Of a DNA stretch of 64,000 nt, positions 1-9,450 are shown piece by piece. The position numbers and the translations under genes are program-made. Position 1 is the first letter of the stretch, and every line of letters begins with the position of its first letter. Source of the stretch: Bacillota bacterium (lineage in GTDB: Bacteria; Bacillota; Clostridia; Lachnospirales; Lachnospiraceae); assembly GCA_023418475.1 (NCBI GenBank), contig JAEZZO010000049.1, positions 62,001-126,000 of the forward strand, written 5' to 3'. Under the pieces are notes generated by a model. That model saw nothing but the letters and a program-made list of their open reading frames with translations, was not told where the DNA came from and did no database searches.

Positions 1-169
1 AAGGCTTCTGAAGTTTTCCATTCCCCAAAATAAGACAGAGAAATGCCTACCCCCTGCTTCGATTACCATTTATCAGTTTCCAGTATTTCATCCTAGAAAT
101 AGCTTTCAAAAGTTGTTACAATGAAATAGCATCTTATGTAAACTTTTTACTTATATTGGAGGTTGTTTG

Positions 170-1924
170 ATGAAGAAATTGCTTATTATCCTACTTTCCT
201 GCATTACTCTGATCGGTATTGGCCTGATTAGCAATTATTATTTGATTAATAGAACCGGCGACCTGTCCTACCCCTCATTTCTTCAGGCCGTAAACCAGGA
301 ACAAGTGGAGGATGTCATCTTTCAGCCGACGAACAACAGTTTTCAGGCAAAGCTTAAAAATGATAAAACTCTATATACCGTCCCTAATCCTAAAACTGAG
401 AATTTTACCGAATTTCTTCTGCTTCATAATATTTCGATATCTTACGGAAAAGAAAATCCTTTCCTAACCGTATGCAAGCTGCTTCTGGTTGGAGTAATTG
501 CAGCTTTCATCTTCTGGTATGTACGAGGAGGTGCAAATGCCGGTAATTTAATTAAAAATGCAAATCAAAAAACCTGGACTGCAAAGCTATTTGGCAAAAA
601 ACAAAGCATAGAACAACCGACTTCCAGTGTAACTCTTGCACAAGTTGCAGGTAATGCAGAAGCAAAGTCCATGGTGGAGGATATCATCACCTTTATTAAA
701 AATCCCGAAAAGTATTCCGCTGTTGGAGCACATATGCCAAAGGGCCTTCTTCTTTATGGACCTCCCGGAACCGGTAAGACCCTTATGGCGAAGGCAATTG
801 CCGGAGAAGCCCACGTACCGTTCTACGCTATGAGCGGTTCCGATTTCGTACAGATGTATGTAGGTGTCGGGGCAAGTCGTATCCGGTCTTTATTTAATAA
901 GGCTAAGAAAAGTGAAAAAGCAGTTATTTTTATCGATGAAATTGATGCTATTGGTAAGAAAAGGGCAAGAAATGCATCTGCCAGTAATGATGAACGGGAT
1001 CAGACGCTAAATGCCCTGCTCACAGAAATGTCTGGCTTTCATGATAATCAGGGGATAATCGTCATCGGAGCAACCAACCGTCTGGATACACTTGACGAGG
1101 CGCTTCTGCGTCCGGGCCGCTTTGACAGGCATATTGAAATAGGCTTACCGGATGTCAATGCCAGAAAGCAAATTCTATCCCTTTATGCAAAAGAAAAGCC
1201 CCTCTCTCAGGATGTCGATCTGGAGGAGCTTGCAAAATCAACGATCGCTTTCAGTGGTGCAATGTTAGAAAACCTGATGAATGAGGCTGCCATTACCGCT
1301 GCCAACCACACGGAGCCGGTCATTCGAAAGGATCACATTGACAAGGCCTTTTATACTGTTATTGCCGGAGCTCCGAGGACAGACCGCAGTTATATAACAG
1401 ACCACGACCGTGCAATTACAGCATATCATGAAGCCGGTCATGCCCTGGCAACCTTCTTTCTGTTACCGGAGCATTATATCTCTAAGGTTACGATTATTCC
1501 CAGCGTAAGAGGCGCGGGCGGATTCAATTTAAGTATTCCTAAGGAAAGCATGTTTCAAAGCCGCAGGCAATTGCAGGCCAGCATCCGGGTACTGCTTGCC
1601 GGAAGAGTAGCGGAGGAGCTTATATTCGGACCTGAGGAGATCACTACCGGTGCCAGTAATGATATTATGAAGGCTTCCCGTCTGATCGCCGATTACCTCG
1701 ATAAATACGGTATGGACAATGAAATGGGCTTATTCAGTATAGAAGCTCTGGAAGAAAGTCACGATACGCAGTTATTATCCAAATGCCGTACCTTGATGAA
1801 TTCTCAGTACGAAGAAACCAAGAAATTACTGCAAAACAATCTGCTACTTCTTGAGAATATCACCACCGAGCTTCTTCAAAAAGAATCCCTGAACGGCTCA
1901 GATATCGAAAGAATCTGTGCCTGA
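170..1924 (+). CDS. ftsH: FtsH-family ATP-dependent zinc metalloprotease
   Basis: Membrane-anchored AAA+ protease that unfolds and degrades membrane and regulatory proteins. Seen: an N-terminal membrane helix (about residues 4-24), an extracytoplasmic segment, a second helix near residues 105-120, Walker A GPPGTGKT (about 197), Walker B FIDEID, the SRH segment ending RPGRFDR, and the zinc site HEAGH (about 420). The protein is about 584 aa, slightly shorter than typical FtsH (610-650+), and lacks a long C-terminal tail, so it may be a second paralog rather than the housekeeping copy. A TTG at 167 is in frame, but ATG at 170 lies 7 bp after GGAGG (158-162) and is preferred. It stands alone, with a hairpin after it. 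Confidence 0.93.
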   Translation: MKKLLIILLSCITLIGIGLISNYYLINRTGDLSYPSFLQAVNQEQVEDVIFQPTNNSFQAKLKNDKTLYTVPNPKTENFTEFLLLHNISISYGKENPFLTVCKLLLVGVIAAFIFWYVRGGANAGNLIKNANQKTWTAKLFGKKQSIEQPTSSVTLAQVAGNAEAKSMVEDIITFIKNPEKYSAVGAHMPKGLLLYGPPGTGKTLMAKAIAGEAHVPFYAMSGSDFVQMYVGVGASRIRSLFNKAKKSEKAVIFIDEIDAIGKKRARNASASNDERDQTLNALLTEMSGFHDNQGIIVIGATNRLDTLDEALLRPGRFDRHIEIGLPDVNARKQILSLYAKEKPLSQDVDLEELAKSTIAFSGAMLENLMNEAAITAANHTEPVIRKDHIDKAFYTVIAGAPRTDRSYITDHDRAITAYHEAGHALATFFLLPEHYISKVTIIPSVRGAGGFNLSIPKESMFQSRRQLQASIRVLLAGRVAEELIFGPEEITTGASNDIMKASRLIADYLDKYGMDNEMGLFSIEALEESHDTQLLSKCRTLMNSQYEETKKLLQNNLLLLENITTELLQKESLNGSDIERICA

Positions 1925-1990
1925 TATATTATAAAACTACTATGAAGCATTCCCACTATATAGCCTATAGCTGCTAACTACTCAAACAGT

Positions 1991-2045
1991 GAAGAGACCA
2001 CCTGGTACATGGCATTTGACATGTGACCGGTGGCCTCTTCGCTGT
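1991..2045. terminator. bidirectional terminator-like hairpin between ftsH and motB
   Basis: Inverted repeat: GAAGAGACCACC at 1991-2002 pairs with GGTGGCCTCTTC at 2029-2040, with an inner CATG/CATG-type extension and a GCTGTTTT tail. It lies between two convergent genes and could serve both strands. Confidence 0.7.
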
Positions 2046-2069
2046 TTTCACACTCTACCGTATTTCATA

Positions 2070-2876
2070 TTACTTCTTATACTCCATCCCTTTTTGCTCA
2101 TTATAGAGTATTGTAATATTAACCCTTCGGTTCTTCTTCCTGCCCTCTTCGGTAGAATTTGATGCAATCGGCCGGTATTCCCCATAACCGATTGCTGAAA
2201 TCCTTTTACCTGCGATATTTTCCTCCTCAACCAGATAATCCACGACCATAGAAGCGCGTGCTGCGGACAGCTGCCAGTTGGATTGATAATTATCCCCGTT
2301 ACTTACCGGTACATTATCGGTATATCCTTCAACCAGTATTTGATTGTCAATCCGGTTTAGCAGTCTGGCAATCTGCGCTAATCCTTTTTTCATACTACTC
2401 TTCAGCTCTGCTTTACCGCTGTCAAAAAACACACTGTCTGCAAAGGATATGGTAAGCCCCTGTTCTCCGATTTGGGTATTTGCCTCTTTCCCCATGTCCA
2501 TCTCATTCAGGACATCATTAATATTTTTCTCCAGCTGATTCATCTGTTCTTCTGAAGAAAGTGCATCCGCATCTTTTGTCGGAGCGGGAGTTCCTGTAGC
2601 TGTTTGTTGATTTTCAGTTGGCTCTGAACCATTTCCTCCAATATTAACAGGTGAATTGTCCCCCTCACCAAAGACTCCATTCGTACTGTTTAAAACGCTT
2701 CTGCCATTTCCCAGAGACTTATTAAGTCCGGCTGCTAATTTCTCGTACTTTGACTGGTCAATATTACTCATCGCATATAATACAATAAAAAGCGCCAACA
2801 GCAACGTTATCATGTCAGAATAAGTAAGAAGCCATCTTTCACTATTCTCCTTCTTCTGTTTGACCTTCTTTTTCAT
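2070..2876 (-). CDS. motB: flagellar motor stator protein MotB
   Basis: Stator subunit that anchors the proton (or sodium) channel to peptidoglycan. Seen: a short basic cytoplasmic N-terminus, one membrane helix (about 16-37) with the channel Asp context WLLTYSDMITLLLALF, a Ser/Thr/Gly-rich linker, and a C-terminal OmpA/MotB peptidoglycan-binding domain (about 140-255) with VEGYTDN and NRRVNI. At 268 aa the length is normal. Its start lies inside the end of motA (35-bp overlap), so the two are translated together. No other flagellar genes are nearby. Confidence 0.93.
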   Translation of the reverse strand: MKKKVKQKKENSERWLLTYSDMITLLLALFIVLYAMSNIDQSKYEKLAAGLNKSLGNGRSVLNSTNGVFGEGDNSPVNIGGNGSEPTENQQTATGTPAPTKDADALSSEEQMNQLEKNINDVLNEMDMGKEANTQIGEQGLTISFADSVFFDSGKAELKSSMKKGLAQIARLLNRIDNQILVEGYTDNVPVSNGDNYQSNWQLSAARASMVVDYLVEEENIAGKRISAIGYGEYRPIASNSTEEGRKKNRRVNITILYNEQKGMEYKK

Positions 2877-3624
2877 CTTCTAGGTATCCTTTCAGCTGCT
2901 CTTTCATAAATGCCGGGTTAGAGCCTCCTCGAAGCAATTGTATTCCTTCCAGCATCATATTTTTCACAACAACTTCATCTGAGTTTAATTCCTTAAGCCT
3001 TGTTGCAATGGGCAGCCATAGGAGGTTTGCGGATCCTACACCATATAGGGTTGCTATAAACGCCACCGCTATTTTTTCACCAAGAGCAGCTGAATCACTG
3101 CTTCCCAGACTTCCCAGTACAGTAATCAAACCCATTACTGTTCCAATAACACCCATCGTTGGTGCATATCCACCGGCAGCTTCAAAGATAGCTATTCCTT
3201 TTTCATGCCGGTGTTCCATATTGAGTATTTTCGTCTCCAGTATCTGACTTATAATTTCATCATCAGCTCCATCTATTACTAATCGTAAACCAGTGGCGAT
3301 AAAATCATCCATTTCCCGGACCTCAAGCTCATGCTCCAGTGCCAGCAGACCTTCCTTCCTGGCTATATTAGACAGCTCCATAAAGGTATTTAATATTTCC
3401 ACACGATCCAGCTTTTGACTTGAAACAGCTTTCTTAATGACTTTCGGAAGCTTTTTTAACTGTGCCATTGGAAAGGATGATCCTACAACTGCAATCGTTC
3501 CTCCGAATATAATTAGTAATGCACTTGGCTGAACCAGTGCCCCTAAAGAACCTCCCTCCATAAGAAATGCAATTCCAAGTGCAGCAAATGAACCGATAAT
3601 AAAAATAATTGCTCCTATATCCAT
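2842..3624 (-). CDS. motA: flagellar motor stator protein MotA
   Basis: Channel-forming partner of MotB that transmits torque to the rotor. Four hydrophobic segments are visible (about 4-22, 30-50, 150-172, 182-205), with the family region GGYAPTMGVIGTVMGLI between them and a charged cytoplasmic loop. 260 aa is a typical length. The C-terminus is very acidic (EDEKEGQTEEGE). It is first in a two-gene operon with motB, with a GGAGG-type site before the ATG. Confidence 0.93.
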   Translation of the reverse strand: MDIGAIIFIIGSFAALGIAFLMEGGSLGALVQPSALLIIFGGTIAVVGSSFPMAQLKKLPKVIKKAVSSQKLDRVEILNTFMELSNIARKEGLLALEHELEVREMDDFIATGLRLVIDGADDEIISQILETKILNMEHRHEKGIAIFEAAGGYAPTMGVIGTVMGLITVLGSLGSSDSAALGEKIAVAFIATLYGVGSANLLWLPIATRLKELNSDEVVVKNMMLEGIQLLRGGSNPAFMKEQLKGYLEDEKEGQTEEGE

Positions 3625-3991
3625 GCGATGTCCTCCGACTTATGTAAATTTCTTTTATGATTTATGCCACATTCGTTAGCAAAAATTATATTAATTACTT
3701 ATGGTTTTATCCATATTCAATTTGACATACAATAATTGACCGAATATACATGTAACAATCGTCGGCCAAATGAAAATAGATCGTACATGTAATTTGATAT
3801 ATAATCTTACTTTCGGTACTCTAATCATTTTATATCATTATATTCCTTATTCATACATGAGACAACATAATTTTAGCTGTATAGATCCTTTTTTATAGGT
3901 AATTTTTACCACACTTTAGAAATATATAAATACTTCTAAGAATGGCAAAAAAGTTAGAAGATTTAACTGGAATAAGCATTTGATACCGATG
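3625..3991. other. intergenic region upstream of motA
   Basis: About 370 bp of AT-rich DNA between the motA start and the terminator of the next minus-strand gene. It must hold the motAB promoter. A GGCCGACGAT block (minus strand, near 3760) faintly resembles a flagellar sigma -10 (GCCGATAA), but no convincing -35 was found. No ORF is supportable. Confidence 0.35.
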
Positions 3992-4036
3992 AAACAAAAA
4001 TGCGGTTAGGATTAACGTTACTCCAAACCGCATTTT
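3992..4036 (-). terminator. Rho-independent terminator of the LTA-synthase-like gene
   Basis: On the minus strand AAAATGCGGTT pairs with AACCGCATTTT around a 16-nt loop and is followed by a T-rich tail. It sits directly after the stop codon at 4040. Confidence 0.85.
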
Positions 4037-4039
4037 ATT

Positions 4040-6058
4040 TTATTTTAACTGAAAATACTGATTTAGCTTATTCTTCTTGTCCAAAGCATCATTATATCCT
4101 ACATATTGATATTGCTTTACCAAATCAGTATAGGAAGAGGTTTCTGATAAAGAATGAAGAACATTCTCTTTATCAATATAGAACAAGGCATTAATAACCG
4201 GAATTTTCTCATACAGATTAAGTAAAAACTGATTATAGACCGTTCCTTTTAATCCTGCCGTTTTTAGTAAATAGGAAGAAAGATAATTTGCACTTATCTG
4301 CTCCACTTTATCCTTTGGAATATCATAATTAGCCCAGAGTATGAACGGCACCCTGTATTTCCGCTGAAGATCCTCTGTTTCCGTAAGGTTTCCGACGGAT
4401 TTCAATATATCATGCAGCTGCGAATAAGCAATTGGCTGATGATCTCCATATAAAAGAATAATCGTGTGTTCCTTCTGCTTCGAGAAATATTCAATAAGCG
4501 ACTGATATGCTTTATCCGATTCGCGCAGAAGGCTTAAATACTGTTCTGCGCTGCCGCAACCTGAAAGATCTGTCAATCTGACTGTATTTGCATCATCAAA
4601 CAGCTGCTCATCCGAATAACCTCCGTGATTTTGCATAGTTACATTAAAAATAAAGAGTGGTCCATTTTTACCTTTTTGCTCATACTGTTCAATAATCTTC
4701 TGATAACTATCCCTGTCGCTGATAAAAGATCGGATCAGCGTCGGGTTTATAAAATCCTTCTTCGATAGGAACTCATCAAATCCAAGCAGCGGATATACCA
4801 TATCTCTTTTATATCCGCTTGGTTCATATGGATGTATCGCAATATTATAGTATCCCTGCTCCTTCAAGGTACGTGCCAGAGAGTCCGTCTTATCTGTTAC
4901 AAACTGCTGATAGGGTACACAGTTCTGGGGCATAACTGCCATACTGTTGCCTGTCAGAAATTCGTATTCGGTGTCACTGGTTCCACCTCCGAATACAGAG
5001 GAATACATCGTTCCTTTAATTGTATTCTTCTTCAGGGAATGGATAAACGGAAGATAATCCATATTTGTTCTGAAGTCTCCTACCAGGCTAAGATCTGAGA
5101 ACGCTTCATTCATAATCACTATGATATTAGGGTTTTCTTCTGAAACAGCCTTTTCCTGTACTTTCTTTTTATCCGCAGTGGTTTTATTTAAAATTTCTTC
5201 CACCTTCTGCTTTGAATAACCTTCCGGTATCTTTGTCTCCATCGCCTGAACATTTGCAACAAAACCAAAGACAGTACCATAGGAACAATAGGTATATTTC
5301 GGAGCAAAAAAATCTAATACGCTAATCTTAGATTTAATCAGATCTGTTTCAAAGAAAAGATTAAAGACTGCCGCTGCAAATAGTACATAGGTACCGATGA
5401 TAACAAGTCGGTTAATGATCGTTGGCTTTCTCTCTGATTTCTCCAGTTTATTGCCAAGAACAAATACCGCGAACATAATTAAGGTAGAGATCAGAAAACC
5501 CTCTGTAAAGCTGATCTGGTAATTGGAGGCAACGCTCATACCGGTCTGCCATGCCAGCAGATCGCTTGGAAGTATAGGATTGCCGCGAAACAGGTATACA
5601 AAATAATTAATCATGGATGCAATATAGATCGCCAAATTACAGATCATGATTGTGTGCCTGCAATTTCTTGTCAGTGCAAATACAAGATAATACAGGATTA
5701 CATACCAGATCAGATTATAAAAGCTATAAGCTTTAAACATATCAAGATTAAAATTACTAACCATGCTTTCAACTATCACAAAGGACGCAACCGTAGACAG
5801 AAGAAGGGTTACTGTATTCATCCATTTCATATGTCTATGATAAAAACCTCTTACAGGTTCTACTTCAAGAAGCGAAAAAAAAGTCAGTATAATCCATACT
5901 CCAGTGATACTATAAGTCGATGGTTTATGCAAAGTAGCCGCTATGTCCTGACCGGCATATATAAATAGTATAAACAGGAAATATAGAAAAAGAAGATACA
6001 CCGGTAAGGCCTTTCTTCCCTTCCAATTGAATTTAATATATGGTTTATGATTATCCAC
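4040..6058 (-). CDS. LTA synthase family (sulfatase-fold phosphoglycerol transferase)
   Basis: Membrane enzyme of the LtaS/MdoB type, which transfers glycerol phosphate from phosphatidylglycerol to a polymer or glycan outside the cell. Seen: five to six N-terminal membrane helices within about residues 15-240, then an extracytoplasmic sulfatase-fold domain starting at NIIVIMNEAFSD (about 310). The catalytic Thr is in GGGTSDTEYEF (about 360), with further metal or substrate motifs NHGGYS and YGDHQP. 672 aa fits the family. It stands alone, with its own terminator. Whether it makes lipoteichoic acid or decorates another glycan cannot be told from sequence. Confidence 0.9.
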   Translation of the reverse strand: MDNHKPYIKFNWKGRKALPVYLLFLYFLFILFIYAGQDIAATLHKPSTYSITGVWIILTFFSLLEVEPVRGFYHRHMKWMNTVTLLLSTVASFVIVESMVSNFNLDMFKAYSFYNLIWYVILYYLVFALTRNCRHTIMICNLAIYIASMINYFVYLFRGNPILPSDLLAWQTGMSVASNYQISFTEGFLISTLIMFAVFVLGNKLEKSERKPTIINRLVIIGTYVLFAAAVFNLFFETDLIKSKISVLDFFAPKYTYCSYGTVFGFVANVQAMETKIPEGYSKQKVEEILNKTTADKKKVQEKAVSEENPNIIVIMNEAFSDLSLVGDFRTNMDYLPFIHSLKKNTIKGTMYSSVFGGGTSDTEYEFLTGNSMAVMPQNCVPYQQFVTDKTDSLARTLKEQGYYNIAIHPYEPSGYKRDMVYPLLGFDEFLSKKDFINPTLIRSFISDRDSYQKIIEQYEQKGKNGPLFIFNVTMQNHGGYSDEQLFDDANTVRLTDLSGCGSAEQYLSLLRESDKAYQSLIEYFSKQKEHTIILLYGDHQPIAYSQLHDILKSVGNLTETEDLQRKYRVPFILWANYDIPKDKVEQISANYLSSYLLKTAGLKGTVYNQFLLNLYEKIPVINALFYIDKENVLHSLSETSSYTDLVKQYQYVGYNDALDKKNKLNQYFQLK

Positions 6059-6253
6059 TGTAACTACCTCGATTTCTGTGTGTCAAAAATTTCTGTATGT
6101 TATCCTATTCATAATTTTTTGCTTTTAAACTTAACTTCTGCTTTAAAACATCTGTATGCTAACGCTGATGAGCCGTTTTACCATTACCACTATATATAAA
6201 GTTACGTTACATGTCAAATGTAAATTCATGTAATTATGTAGTATATTTTACCT

Positions 6254-8050
6254 TTATTTCTCCTGTATCTTAACAGGAGTCACTTTACAGATTTTCCGGT
6301 CATAGGTTAACAATCCGTTCACTTCATCCTCCACATCCGAAAGCTGTGTATAAACTCCGGCCGAGAGTCCTGCATCCCTCAGATCCCCGATATCCCGCTC
6401 CAGCAGATGATGATACGCCTTATTCAGTTCCTCACTCGAAAGATAGATACGGTATCCATAGATCTCTTCTGAAAACGAATGCTGCTTTATATAACAGGCA
6501 TATCCCCCATATTCGGACAGTACAAAGGGCCTTTTTTTAATTGCTGCTCTCATTGGATGAAAGTAATTATGGATGCTTTCAAAATCACCGCAGTTCTGAT
6601 CAAACCAACCACTGGCATGATCAATCAATCTGGTCGTATCAAGCTCTTGTATCAGCTCATAAGCTTTTCTTGCATCAAACTGCCCCCAGCCTTCATTAAA
6701 AGGCACCCATACAATAATAGAAGGTTGATTGTAAAGAAGAGCTATGGTATCCCGGCACTCACGCAACCATTCCTTCCTACCCTGCACATTGGCTCTTCCG
6801 AAGAGGCGGTAGTGATGATCTTTTATTTTACTTGCAATGCCCGGAAATATAGTAGGCAGATAACCAACAAGCCATAAATGGTACTTTTCTCCGCCATTCA
6901 CCATATCCTGCCATACCAGCATACCTAAACGGTCACAATGATAATACCAGCGAAGCGGTTCAATTTTAATGTGCTTGCGCAGCATATGAAACCCTAATTC
7001 CCTGGCTTTCATAATATCATAAATCATCGCATCGTCACTGGGAGCCGTATATAAACCATCCGGCCAATAACCCTGGTCCAGAAGTCCATTCTGAAAATAT
7101 GGCTCATGGTTAAGGTAAATCCTTGGAATCCCATCCTGGCCGGTTTTTATCTCAACCTTGCGCATAGCAAAGTAACTTTCAATTCTGTCTTCCCCCACTG
7201 TGATAATTAAACCGTATAATTTAGGCATCTCAGGACTCCAGTATACAAAGCTCTTCAGAGGAATTGTTATAAACTGGGTATTATTTTCTATACTGCTTAC
7301 GATATTCTGTTCATCTAATATTTCTGCTTTCAATACAATATCGAAAATTCTGTCCCTCTGGAAGTCATCATTCACAAAAACAGCCACATGTACTACACCT
7401 GCCTCAACATCCGGCGTAATTTGCAAGGAAGTTATGTATAAATCAGGAACCCATTCCATCCATACTGTCTGCCAGATACCGCTTTGGGCAGTATAAAACA
7501 TGCCACCTCTGTTAAGCTTCTGTTTTCCTCTGCTGTGATAGGAGGTGTCACTCTCATCCGCTACCTTGACACACAGATCGTTCTCTACCCCTTTCAGCTT
7601 ATCTGTAATATCCATTGAAAATGGAAGATACCCTCCCATATGATCGCCGGCCAGCTGTCCGTTAATGTAAACCTCGCAGTACTGATCCACTGCACCAAAA
7701 TGAAGAATACACCTTTTATTCTTCCATTTCTCATCAATCCAAAAAATACGTTGATACCATAAATACTCTTTCGGTTTTAATTGTCTGTTTACTCCCGATA
7801 AGACACTTTCCGGTGAAAATGGAACCAGAATTGTCCCTTCAAACTGTTCTGGTCGTGTTGCCTGCTTCGTAATACTATAGTTCCAGTAGCCATTTAAAAT
7901 CGTACAATTATTCCTTTTTAACTGAGGCCGCGGATAATCCTCTAATACATGTTCAGGGTCCAGCTGCTCCCCCCATTGTGTATATAGCTGGTTATTTCCC
8001 GGCGTCCTGCCTTTAAAGCGAAGTGTCCGGAATGCTTCCTTGAAATTCAT
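6254..8050 (-). CDS. glycoside hydrolase family 2 protein (beta-galactosidase/beta-mannosidase/glucuronidase-like)
   Basis: Retaining exo-glycosidase. Domain order: N-terminal sugar-binding jelly roll (about 35-200, with RIFWIDEKW and YLPFSMDIT), an immunoglobulin-like domain (about 210-300) and a TIM barrel (about 310-590). The acid/base Glu is in WVPFNEGWGQFD (about 453) and the nucleophile Glu in VLSEYGGYA (about 515). At 598 aa it is short for GH2 and lacks the extra C-terminal domains of LacZ. No signal peptide is visible, so it acts in the cytoplasm on imported oligosaccharides. Substrate unknown; beta-mannoside is possible given the mannan cluster a few kb away, but this is inference. 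Confidence 0.88.
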   Translation of the reverse strand: MNFKEAFRTLRFKGRTPGNNQLYTQWGEQLDPEHVLEDYPRPQLKRNNCTILNGYWNYSITKQATRPEQFEGTILVPFSPESVLSGVNRQLKPKEYLWYQRIFWIDEKWKNKRCILHFGAVDQYCEVYINGQLAGDHMGGYLPFSMDITDKLKGVENDLCVKVADESDTSYHSRGKQKLNRGGMFYTAQSGIWQTVWMEWVPDLYITSLQITPDVEAGVVHVAVFVNDDFQRDRIFDIVLKAEILDEQNIVSSIENNTQFITIPLKSFVYWSPEMPKLYGLIITVGEDRIESYFAMRKVEIKTGQDGIPRIYLNHEPYFQNGLLDQGYWPDGLYTAPSDDAMIYDIMKARELGFHMLRKHIKIEPLRWYYHCDRLGMLVWQDMVNGGEKYHLWLVGYLPTIFPGIASKIKDHHYRLFGRANVQGRKEWLRECRDTIALLYNQPSIIVWVPFNEGWGQFDARKAYELIQELDTTRLIDHASGWFDQNCGDFESIHNYFHPMRAAIKKRPFVLSEYGGYACYIKQHSFSEEIYGYRIYLSSEELNKAYHHLLERDIGDLRDAGLSAGVYTQLSDVEDEVNGLLTYDRKICKVTPVKIQEK

Positions 8051-8266
8051 CTGCTATCACCTCGTAATACGAATTATTATCATTTACTTTCTCTTTCCTA
8101 TGCCGCCATTCTCAGTATAGATCTAGTATCTTTTTTCCTTACCATCCTATCTTATTCCCTTTTACAAATATTTTCAAGTTAAGATACGTTTCTATTTAAA
8201 ACCATCATATTCTTTCTCACTTTCAATATATTTAATACTGATGATACTGCTTATGAGGGTGTTCCT

Positions 8267-8692
8267 TTGAAGAAGTTAATTACATTATGTCTAATACTGC
8301 TGGCAGCCGGGGTTACTTTACTGATTACCGCTTTCTTACTCGCATCGTCTGTTTTCCCTCTCTATCAGTGGCTGGTCGGTCTAGCCTGTGCTATGATAAT
8401 CCTAGGACTTGGTTATTTACTGAATGTTATGATTTTTTCTTCCGGAATAGTCAAAAATGAAATGCAATCTCAACATGCAACTGGGGAACCCACTTATTCA
8501 GTCAAAGAAAAAGCAGGATATCTGGTTTGTAAAATCATGAATATCCTGCTCTGCATTTTTCTTCTAATCTTAAATAAAATGCATGTGGTTCCATCGGTAT
8601 TACTGCTTAGCATTGCTTTGGTTCTGCTTCAGTTCCTGCTGGATTTATTTTTGCAGAACTATTTTTTCTATAAACAGCATAAAGAGGATTAA
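8267..8692 (+). CDS. small integral membrane protein, unknown function
   Basis: 141 aa with about four hydrophobic segments (residues 4-26, 31-55, 84-101 and 106-128) and a charged tail KQHKED. The start appears to be TTG, preceded by a GAGGGTG stretch. I do not recognise the family. Its stop codon overlaps the stop codon of the convergent hydrogenase-maturation gene (8689-8692), leaving no room for a terminator between them. Confidence 0.6.
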   Translation: MKKLITLCLILLAAGVTLLITAFLLASSVFPLYQWLVGLACAMIILGLGYLLNVMIFSSGIVKNEMQSQHATGEPTYSVKEKAGYLVCKIMNILLCIFLLILNKMHVVPSVLLLSIALVLLQFLLDLFLQNYFFYKQHKED

Positions 8693-9450
8693 ATAGACTG
8701 CTGCAGTACCCCTACCTTAGGAAGATTATTCAAGATATCTTCCATCCCATTATGACAGATAGAAAAATCATGTGTTAGATTTTTCCCGGCAAGTAAACCA
8801 AAATGTGTACCACCGGCCCACACAGGCACATTTGTCATATCATAAACCTCATTATTTACGGCAACATAAGCCGGCTTTCCATCACTCCCGTCATACTTAG
8901 CCAGCTCCTGATCTGATATAATACGTGCTGCTTCCTGAGTCGATTGTTGGATTTGTGCTAAAATCGGCAATGTGCTTTGCGAGGTATTTTCCTCTTCTTT
9001 TTTTATGATATCTCGGATACTTAAAATTTGTTTTTGCAGCGCAAGTGATAGATTAGCTGTTTTTTCTTTTAACTCCTTGCTAATACCATAACAAAGATGG
9101 ATGTCCTTTACCTGGACAGTAATCACATTGCCGTCATTTTTCGGAAAATATAGTCTGAGCAAATCCAAGAAACTAACACTGTGATGTGTCATATTTTGAT
9201 AATTGGTCTTTAAATTGTCAAAAGAAAGCATTGTAATCTCCCCCGGTTCTTTTCCAAGATCTGATGCATCCAGAAGAATGATGTAATCCCCTTCCTGTAT
9301 CCGGCTAAGACAGTATCCGATATCCGTCTCTCCGTAAATCACTTCAATTCCCATCTCCCTCAGGCTTTCTTCCAGTATTCCCGCCATATAGACAGCAATT
9401 CCGTCATCTCCCATCAGTACATTCCCCATTGCCAACAGCTTCATCTTCAT
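8689..9450 (-). CDS. hydrogenase maturation endopeptidase fused to cytochrome b5-like domain
   Basis: The N-terminal ~155 aa is a HyaD/HybD/HycI-type protease that trims the C-terminus of the [NiFe] large subunit after nickel insertion (AMGNVLMGDDGIA near the start, LLDASDLGKEPGE, MTHHSVSF). A linker leads to a C-terminal domain of about 75 aa like the small predicted heme/steroid-binding proteins related to cytochrome b5 (KPAYVAVNNEVYDMTNV, THFGLLAGKNLTHDF, ending LPKVGVL). The open frame extends upstream to 9516, but ATG 9450 overlaps the large-subunit stop as ATGA, so I take that start (253 aa). The fusion suggests that maturation and an electron-transfer partner travel together; function of the b5 part is inference. 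Confidence 0.85.
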   Translation of the reverse strand: MKMKLLAMGNVLMGDDGIAVYMAGILEESLREMGIEVIYGETDIGYCLSRIQEGDYIILLDASDLGKEPGEITMLSFDNLKTNYQNMTHHSVSFLDLLRLYFPKNDGNVITVQVKDIHLCYGISKELKEKTANLSLALQKQILSIRDIIKKEEENTSQSTLPILAQIQQSTQEAARIISDQELAKYDGSDGKPAYVAVNNEVYDMTNVPVWAGGTHFGLLAGKNLTHDFSICHNGMEDILNNLPKVGVLQQSI

